NCBI GenBank assembly: GCA_001579985.1
Contig: LRSR01001082.1
Coordinates: 1 to 25,164, forward strand
Source: Hypsibius dujardini
Taxonomy: Eukaryota; Tardigrada; Eutardigrada; Parachela; Hypsibiidae
Direction of reading: 5' to 3'
DNA: 25,164 nucleotides
Position 1 is the stretch's first letter, and the number at the start of each line of letters is the position of its first letter. A model generated the notes under the pieces. That model did no database searches and had not been told where the DNA came from. It worked only from the letters and a program-made list of their open reading frames with translations. Below, piece after piece: positions 19,590-25,164 of the stretch. The position numbers and the translations under genes were made by a program.

Positions 19590-20095
19590 TGTTTGTCTGC
19601 GGTCAGTCCGCCTGCTTGTCTTTAGCTTTTGTCTGAATTATTGCAAAGTCTATATGTGTTTAACTGTCTGTCTTGTTTCTATTCTGTCGATCAGTTCATC
19701 TGCCTGTTATTGCCTGAAATCGGCCAGTGCCTCAGGGTTTCTTAATGTCTGTTGCCTTATTCATACTGTATTCTGTCTGACCGTTAGTCTGTGACTCTGC
19801 CATGGATGTCTGTCTGGCTGTCTGTCTACTTGTCTCTTATTTCTCTATCTATCTGTTTGCATGTCTCTTTGTCCACCTGCCTGTCTGTCTGATTGTCCGT
19901 CTTTCTGTTAGTCTGTTTTCCTGTGTCTGTCTGTCTGTCTGTTTGTCGGTCTGTCTATCTGCCTGTTTGTTGTCTGTCTGCCTGTCTGTTTGCCTGTCTG
20001 TTTGTCTGTCTATCTATCTGTCCGTCTATCTGCCTGTACAACTGTCTGCCTATCTGCCTGTCTGTGTCGGTTTGTCTGTGCCTCTCTTTTCTGTC
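19590..20095. repeat. Degenerate CTGT repeat tract, intergenic
   Basis: About 500 bp of decaying then fairly pure CTGT (best at 19920-20035) between the 3' ends of the Gly/Tyr-rich and PEBP-like genes. Frames across it are repeat translations. Bases 20096-20330 show no gene. Confidence 0.85.
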
Positions 20096-20330
20096 TATAC
20101 AACGAGCGATCGGGCTGTCTGCGCGTTTTTCTGCGCCTGCGTCTTACTTCAGTGTATAAGTGACTTAAATTAATTGCTTACACATTCGTGTCTGTAACTG
20201 ATCGCTTCACTTGTCAGACAACTCTTCCAAAATATGGATCAATAAGACCAGGCAGTCTGTTATACGCTGAGAGATCACAATGAAAAATAAACTGATTTTC
20301 GAAAAATGGCCACAAATGTTCGAGGCACGT

Positions 20331-21899
20331 TCAGATACTGGCGTAAGCGGCAACAATAACAAAGAGCAAAACAATCCCGGGCGCTGAATACAGCGACACC
20401 GCGAGCGAGGTCTTCGTCGAGGTCTCCGTCAGTCGTCCGGTCGGTCGTGGGCACGTCTGTGAGTATCCCGGTTGACCGCGACAGACTGTCGCCTCATCGC
20501 CCGCTCCCGTCGAAATTGCCTGATTCAAGGTCCGGGGACCAACCACGGTGGTGATCCAGTTGACGCCGCGCAGCACCAGTCCGTGGTCCAGCACGAATCG
20601 TGGCAGGTCGAATGGGCAAGGCGTCTGGGTGCCAGCACAGCCAGCGAGGCCATAGCTGTCGAGATCGGAGTACGGGTTGGAGTTGGCAGACATTGCGATA
20701 CCAGGTCGTTCATATAAGAGGAAGATCAGTTTGGCCGGGCCCAAAGAAGTCTGGAATCGTCCGGATTTTGGAGATACCGTGTCGCGATCATTGAGGTAGG
20801 TATGCCAAAAGTAGGATGGTGGATTTTTATTGTCGGCTGCGCTGGGGCTGACGGCAAACAGTATGTATGACCGCACAGTTGCTGAAAGACAGGAAGATCC
20901 CCTTTATGTGAATCAATCAGTCTTCAAGTCTGTCTGTTTGTCTATCTGCCTGTCTGTCTGCAGGTGTGTCTATATGTCTGCCTGTCTGTAGGTGTGTCTA
21001 TATGTCTGTCTGCCTGTCTGTCTGTAGGTGTGTCTACATGTTTGTCTGTCTGTCTGTCCGTCTCCCGACTGTCTGCTGCCTGCCTTTATGTCTGTCTGTC
21101 TGTCGGTCTGTCTACCAGTCTTTATGGCTGCCTGCGTATCTATCTGTCTGTCTGACTATCTAGCTGTGTCTATCCGTCCCCCTTCTGTCTGCTGCCGGTC
21201 CGCCTTCCGTCTCGTTGGTTCAACATTTCTACCTGCCTATCTGTCGCACATCAATGGCTGTTGATCTATCTGTACTGTATGTCTGAACAAAAATAGTTAA
21301 AACATACGAGGTCCAGTTTCAAGTGGTCTAAGCGCGCTGCTTTCGAGACTGATTGTGGGACTGACGTAGGAGAGAGCCTGGTCCAGAATCTGTCCGCTTG
21401 GACTGATGGGATTCAGGGTCACCAATGCTGCACTGTAAGGATCAAAGTTTATTTTAGTCTTTCATTTTTGCTTATTTTTATGCTGAGTTGTTCCCGGAGC
21501 AACAATTGGAGAAATACATACGGATATTGAAACTGCTGGCAGCATACAAAGAAATCAGCTGCAGGGGACTTGTAGGTGACGTTGAGGACCGTGTCGACCT
21601 TCGACACGTCGTAAGGCACGCTGGAAAATTTACCGTTCTGGTAGGGCGTATTCCCTTCTTTGGTGAATTCCAATTCGGAGAACGCCTGGACGGTAAATTT
21701 GATGCAGTAATTTTCGTTGAATTGGTCGGCGACCTGCTGAACGGCGTATGGGTCGGACGTCACCGCCATCCAATTCATCGCGATTGGCCCTACAAAAGAC
21801 GAGCATTATGCACAGGCACAGACAAACAGACAGACAGACAGGCAGGCAGGCAGACAAACAGACAGACAGACAAACATACAGGCAGGCAGACAGGCAGGC

Positions 21900-21948
<49 letters not shown>

Positions 21949-22663
21949 GGCAGGCAGGCAGGCAGACAGACAGAAAGACAGACAGACAGGCACAGGTTGA
22001 CAGGCAGTGCGAGTACGGAACACCTGACAGACCAACTTGTCGCAGACAAGCAGACAAGAAGCAGACAAGCGTGTAAATTGGTTGACCACCTAAATCAAGG
22101 GTGGATCTTACCGACTAGAGCGTGGTCCGCTGCAAATTCGTTCAACTTGAACAGTCGACCGCTCTCCGGACTCTTCATCAAGCCCAGCGTGCGCGGCTCC
22201 AACATATAATCACGCTCCGATTGGCGGTAAACAACGAAAACGAACGTATTGGTCATATTGCGAAAATTCAACGGTGCCTTGAATGGTATTATGTCCTAGT
22301 TTCAGGGGGAGAAAAACAAGCTATTGCAGAGTGCTCTTGATTATAGGGCTGTCAGTCACCTAGGCGGCCAGCCGCCGTTGTTTGTCTCATTGCACTGTCA
22401 CACCTACCTTCGGTGTAGGATAGTCGACAATTAATCCGTGAACATATCCGTAAGTTGCGTCCAAAATAACGATCGTGTAATAGACATCCTTTTCCGTTCG
22501 CATAGAAAATTTCGGGGCAGCCCTGACGTATACCACTGGAGTCGGTTCCATGTCCGGATTGACGTCGGTCGTGCGTTCGCTAACTGGGAAGCCCTCAGCC
22601 CCGCATGCCTTATACCGTCCTGGCAAAAAATAAAAGTTCCATTACTACGGTTCTTATCCGCAA

Positions 22664-22696
<33 letters not shown>

Positions 22697-22781
22697 GCCT
22701 GTTGCGTGTCTGTCTGTCTGTTCCCCTGTTTGTCTGTCTGTCTGCCTGCATGTCTGTCTGCTTGCCTGCCTGCTTGCTGCG

Positions 22782-22814
<33 letters not shown>

Positions 22815-23326
22815 TACTGGGAAGAGTAGAAAAGGTGACAGCCAGGTAACGATCAATCAGTTCCGCCTTCACATTATTCCGAAACAACCGTGACGCGAGG
22901 GAGTATCGGCGCTCGCCGTTATCATCCACGAAGCAGTTGATATTGTCGGAATTATTCCGTGCTGCTGCGTCACATATCTTGTCGAGATCTTTCCCGAAAA
23001 AGAAGCGATTTTCGTCGAAGAGAAGGTCGGAAATGTGCCGGAGACAGGTGCCCACTTTGTCCAGTCGGTTGCCCTCCAGACACGGTCCTCCTGACGTGGA
23101 CTGCGCCGATATCGCTACTACGAAATAAAATAAAATAAAATAAAATAAAATAAAATAAAATAAAATAAAATAAAATAAAATAAAATAAAATGCTGCGGCA
23201 CTGATTGAGTTAATTTAAAAATAATTGCTATTAAAATATATTCTGAATTATTTTAATTGAAGTTATATTTTTCTTACCTGTCGTTAGGAGGAGTATTAAT
23301 CCAGAGAGCCAGGAACTCAAGGCCAT
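20331..23326 (-). CDS. Secreted, probably GPI-anchored protein with two tandem degenerate PEBP-like domains, 7 exons, 562 aa
   Basis: Exons: 23326-23278, 23117-22818, 22619-22408, 22295-22112, 21789-21522, 21432-21308, 20881-20331; phases close (1689 nt). The signal peptide is MALSSWLSGLILLLTTVAIS. A Cys-containing segment (about 25-120) is unassigned. Domain 1 (about 140-260) has YYTIVILDATYGYVHGLIVD, TFVFVVYRQS and FKLNEFAADHALVGPIAMNW. Domain 2 (about 340-495) has YILFAVSPSAADNKNPPSYF-WH, LIFLLYERPG and FDLPRFVLDHGLVLRGVNW. These follow the phosphatidylethanolamine-binding order (YTLVLTDPD, HHFLV, YVFLLYEQ, F..FA..H.L). The ligand-site DPDxP motif is missing in both copies, and the His of HRYV is lost. 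The last about 20 residues are hydrophobic with no cytosolic tail, so a GPI signal is likely. PEBPs are usually about 190-aa single-domain cytosolic proteins, so binding may be lost or changed. The family call is by pattern, not search. Confidence 0.75.
20926..21170. repeat. CTGT array in PEBP-like gene intron 6
   Basis: CTGT words with a secondary repeat of about 33 nt (GTAGGTGTGTCTATATGTCTG-like units at about 20961, 20989 and 21023), in the 426-nt intron 20882-21307. Confidence 0.88.
21808..22000. repeat. ACAG array in PEBP-like gene intron 4
   Basis: (ACAG)n with CAGG blocks, purest at 21899-21950, inside the 322-nt intron 21790-22111. Confidence 0.9.
22661..22813. repeat. CTGT array in PEBP-like gene intron 2
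   Basis: (CTGT)n with two internal TTGCGTGTCTG/TGCTGCGTGTCTG interruptions about 80 bp apart, suggesting segmental duplication. Ends 4 nt before the donor of exon 2. Confidence 0.9.
23124..23190. repeat. AAAAT pentanucleotide microsatellite in PEBP-like gene intron 1
   Basis: About 13 uninterrupted AAAAT units, ending about 7 bp from the acceptor of exon 2. In the sense strand it is (ATTTT)n and probably forms the polypyrimidine tract. Confidence 0.95.
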
Positions 23327-23379
23327 TCTCGTCCAACCACACTATCCGTTGCTCACCGTTTATGGAAATTGGTAGGTGA

Positions 23380-23385
23380 TTTATA
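23380..23385 (-). promoter_or_regulatory. Possible TATA box of PEBP-like gene
   Basis: TATAAA on the minus strand about 55 nt upstream of the start codon. That would place transcription start about 25 nt upstream of the ATG. Position and sequence fit, but there is no other support. Confidence 0.3.
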
Positions 23386-24201
23386 AGCAATCAAAATGTA
23401 TCTGCTGCGTAGAATTCGGACGGTTTAATGGTTCGAGCATAAGAAAGCACTCTCGCATCAAGGAGAAATGATCGTGAGGAGGCAAACGAACACAACGCAC
23501 AAATTGAAAATTTCCGAGTAGCGGGACACTGACTTTCGTCTTCAAGAGTTGTCTTGGTCGCTCAAAAATACCGTCGTCTCTCTTCGCACACCTCTCTCAG
23601 GCTCTCTGACTGTTTGCTTTTCTTGGGGGTGACATAATTTTACATTAGCCCAAGGCAGTTGCGAATCGTAAAGTTGTCGGACTGGTCAGTGCCGTGGCGC
23701 CTCGCGTGTTGCCGTAATTTGCGGCGGGTAATGGGTGCCTGCCAAGAATTGCACTAGCAGTCACGTACACACATAGGCACACATAGGCAGACACTTAGTC
23801 ACGCGAATAAAGGAAAAGTATTGCTACAGACACAGACACAGACACAGACACAGACACCTACTCAGACATAGACACAGATACCTACTCAGACAAAGACATA
23901 GACACAGACGCAGACCTATTGATGCAAATGACGATGGAGCTAGTTCGTGTTAGACTTAAATGGTCGAAGGCCACATGCCATGAGTAGAACCGGAAGCCTC
24001 AAGCGATTGCACATTCTCGCTCAAAAGAGATAACGGACCCTATCACTTCTTATCGAAACTAATAAAAGAGACTAAAACGAGACTAAATATCGAGACTAAA
24101 GCGCCCCAACATCAGTCCAAATTCAGAGCTGTCTGCCACTGATGGACAAGTGATGGTTGTCTGAAACTTGCATTAACCCCAAGTGGCCAAAAACCTTTTC
24201 C
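23386..24201. other. Intergenic region between PEBP-like gene and methyltransferase
   Basis: About 800 bp with no convincing coding exon. It contains the hexamer array at 23826-23915 and three closely spaced GAGACTAAA words (about 24069-24100), with a fourth at about 25011 after the methyltransferase. Confidence 0.5.
23826..23915. repeat. ACAGAC hexanucleotide array upstream of methyltransferase gene
   Basis: Pure (CAGACA)n at 23827-23857, then mixed ACACCTACTCAGACATAGAC units to about 23915. Period six, unlike the four-base arrays elsewhere in the window. Confidence 0.88.
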
Positions 24202-24948
24202 ATGTTAAGCCCGGAGGAGTCCGCCGTCGTGGAGAACCATCTGGCCGCCACCGTCGCGGCCGGCCGGCAACGTCTGACCACCAATTGCTACGGCTGGGAA
24301 CATCTCTTTCTGGACGATGTCACCGTCGATTTCATCCTTGCGGTGAAGGCCCTTCCCGGCCAGCCAAAAATTGCCGATTTAGGCGTTGCCTTCGGCTATT
24401 CTACGGAACAACTCTTGACTCAAACATCCGCCCTGGTCACCGCCAACGATCTCAGTGCGGACCACTTGTCTGCCTTGGTCGAGCGTCTGCCCGAAGCTCT
24501 TCGAGAGCGGTTACAGACATTGCCTGGAAACGCCCTGGAGCTCGATTTTCCCGAGAACTCTTTAGACGGGATCTTGGCGCTGCGGTGGATGCAATGTCTG
24601 CGTCCGGCGGAAATCCAGACAGCATTCGGCAAGTTTTCGAAATGGTTGAAACCAGGAGGCCTGCTGTGTCTGACTGCACCGTCGCCGTTTATGCTGGCGG
24701 CACAGCCGAAGTTCTTGGCGATCTATGAGGAGCGGGTGAGGAACGGCGAGGCATGGCCGGGTCGGATGGACGCAGACACGCTCTGTTGGATCCGGTCAGC
24801 GGTGGCAATCGATCATGGGTATTTGCTGGATGAGATGGTGCTGCGGCGGGAATGTCTGGCGGCGGGGTTGGAGGTCATAAGGTGTAATTATTTTGCGCAT
24901 ACCTTAAGCGAGAGGGAGAATATCGGTTTGATGGCAGTCAAGAAATGA
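24202..24948 (+). CDS. Intronless class I SAM-dependent methyltransferase, 248 aa, bacterial-looking
   Basis: The first in-frame ATG is at 24202 (MLSPEESAVVENHLAATVAA); the frame is open back to a TGA at 24151 but holds no earlier ATG. Motif I is IADLGVAFGYS (about 57-67), the acidic loop is TANDLS (80-85), a GNALELDFPENSLDGILALR motif follows, then FSKWLKPGGLLCLTAPSPF (about 145-163). This is the Rossmann methyltransferase order of the Methyltransf_11/25 type. The variable C-terminal half gives no clue to the substrate. It is the only recognised full-length gene here without introns, is GC-richer than its flanks, and lies between two hexamer arrays. Transfer from bacteria is an inference; an intron-poor native gene or retrocopy is possible. 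An upstream spliced exon cannot be excluded. Confidence 0.82.
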   Translation: MLSPEESAVVENHLAATVAAGRQRLTTNCYGWEHLFLDDVTVDFILAVKALPGQPKIADLGVAFGYSTEQLLTQTSALVTANDLSADHLSALVERLPEALRERLQTLPGNALELDFPENSLDGILALRWMQCLRPAEIQTAFGKFSKWLKPGGLLCLTAPSPFMLAAQPKFLAIYEERVRNGEAWPGRMDADTLCWIRSAVAIDHGYLLDEMVLRRECLAAGLEVIRCNYFAHTLSERENIGLMAVKK

Positions 24949-25077
24949 TATGCACGTGTACTTTAGCATTGCACTGGCGGCAGACTACCTGAATGAAAAG
25001 AACTTGTTTTGAGACTAAATTGAGCATCCTCGAACCTTGTCATCAGTTGAGGCAATCATTAAACATGAAAAAATCGA

Positions 25078-25164
25078 CGAGATCTGTGTCTTTGTCTGCG
25101 TCTATGCCTGTGTCTTTGCCTATGTCTATGTCTATGTCTATGTCTATGCCTATGTCTATGTCTA
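25078..25164. repeat. GTCTAT hexanucleotide array at right edge
   Basis: (TATGTC)n with TGTCTTTGCC variants, running off the window. Its reverse complement (ATAGAC)n resembles the array at 23826-23915, so the two flank the methyltransferase in inverted orientation. Bases 24949-25077 hold nothing recognisable apart from AT-rich 3' sequence. Confidence 0.9.

Noticed and set aside
22296-22407. Hidden exon or element in the 112-nt intron 3 of the PEBP-like gene
   Set aside because: It contains no repeat array, and I found no coding or structural signal beyond a short GGCGGCCAGCCGCC-like palindromic stretch.
631-22813. Many long open frames encoding Cys-Leu-Ser-Val or Thr-Asp-Arg-Gln repeats on both strands
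   Set aside because: These are translations of (CTGT)n and (ACAG)n. A 4-bp repeat without stops stays open in all frames. They lie in introns or intergenic DNA and have no independent coding signal.
24157-24201. Start of the methyltransferase at the TTG at 24157
   Set aside because: A TTG start is unlikely in an animal nuclear gene; the first in-frame ATG at 24202 leaves the conserved domain intact.
24157-24948. Bacterial contamination as the source of the methyltransferase
   Set aside because: The same contig continues on both sides into simple repeats like those of the host and into a spliced gene. A chimeric assembly is still possible, so the check is listed in the findings.

Overview
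This window looks like nuclear DNA from a compact invertebrate genome. It holds multi-exon animal genes with consensus GT..AG introns, most only 56-100 nt long where no repeat is present, separated by short intergenic gaps and heavily seeded with (CTGT/ACAG)n, (AATC)n and pentamer/hexamer simple repeats. Gene content (TMEM63-type channel, NUDCD1, TMX3, ALDH7A1, S1 protease, PEBP-like proteins) is metazoan. An ecdysozoan such as a tardigrade would fit, but the sequence alone does not settle the lineage.

Layout. 1-1291 (-): 5' part of a secreted trypsin-like serine protease, running off the left edge. 1493-1717 (+): possible small membrane protein. 2005-2345: 96-bp minisatellite. 2883-7827 (+): complete 16-exon TMEM63/CSC1-like ion channel. 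7925-10794 (-): complete 9-exon NUDCD1, convergent with TMEM63 with 97 bp between the stops. 11309-14714 (+): 9-exon TMX3-like ER thioredoxin-related transmembrane protein with an unusual CHHC active site. It is divergent from NUDCD1 across a 514-bp shared promoter region. 14794-15362 (-): possible unrecognised small gene or relic. 15614-18280 (-): 5-exon ALDH7A1 (antiquitin) with two in-frame starts. 19019-19411 (+): small secreted Gly/Tyr-rich protein. 20331-23326 (-): 7-exon secreted protein with two degenerate PEBP-like domains and a probable GPI-anchor signal. 24202-24948 (+): intronless, bacterial-looking SAM methyltransferase between hexamer repeat arrays.

I rebuilt exon structures by hand from splice sites and reading phase. 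For the five large genes every intron phase closes and the summed CDS length is divisible by three (836, 593, 425, 536/519 and 562 aa). The genes do not form a pathway; they are independent housekeeping and secreted-protein genes in alternating orientation.

The main points of interest are: introns split into a short repeat-free class and a long class explained by repeat insertion; one ALDH7A1 intron made almost wholly of tetranucleotide repeat; two copies of a palindromic mariner-like MITE; a duplicated TMX3 last exon whose intron stays open until its own acceptor TAG; a tandem duplication in ALDH7A1 that creates a potential in-frame cassette exon; the tandem PEBP-like protein; and the candidate horizontally acquired methyltransferase.
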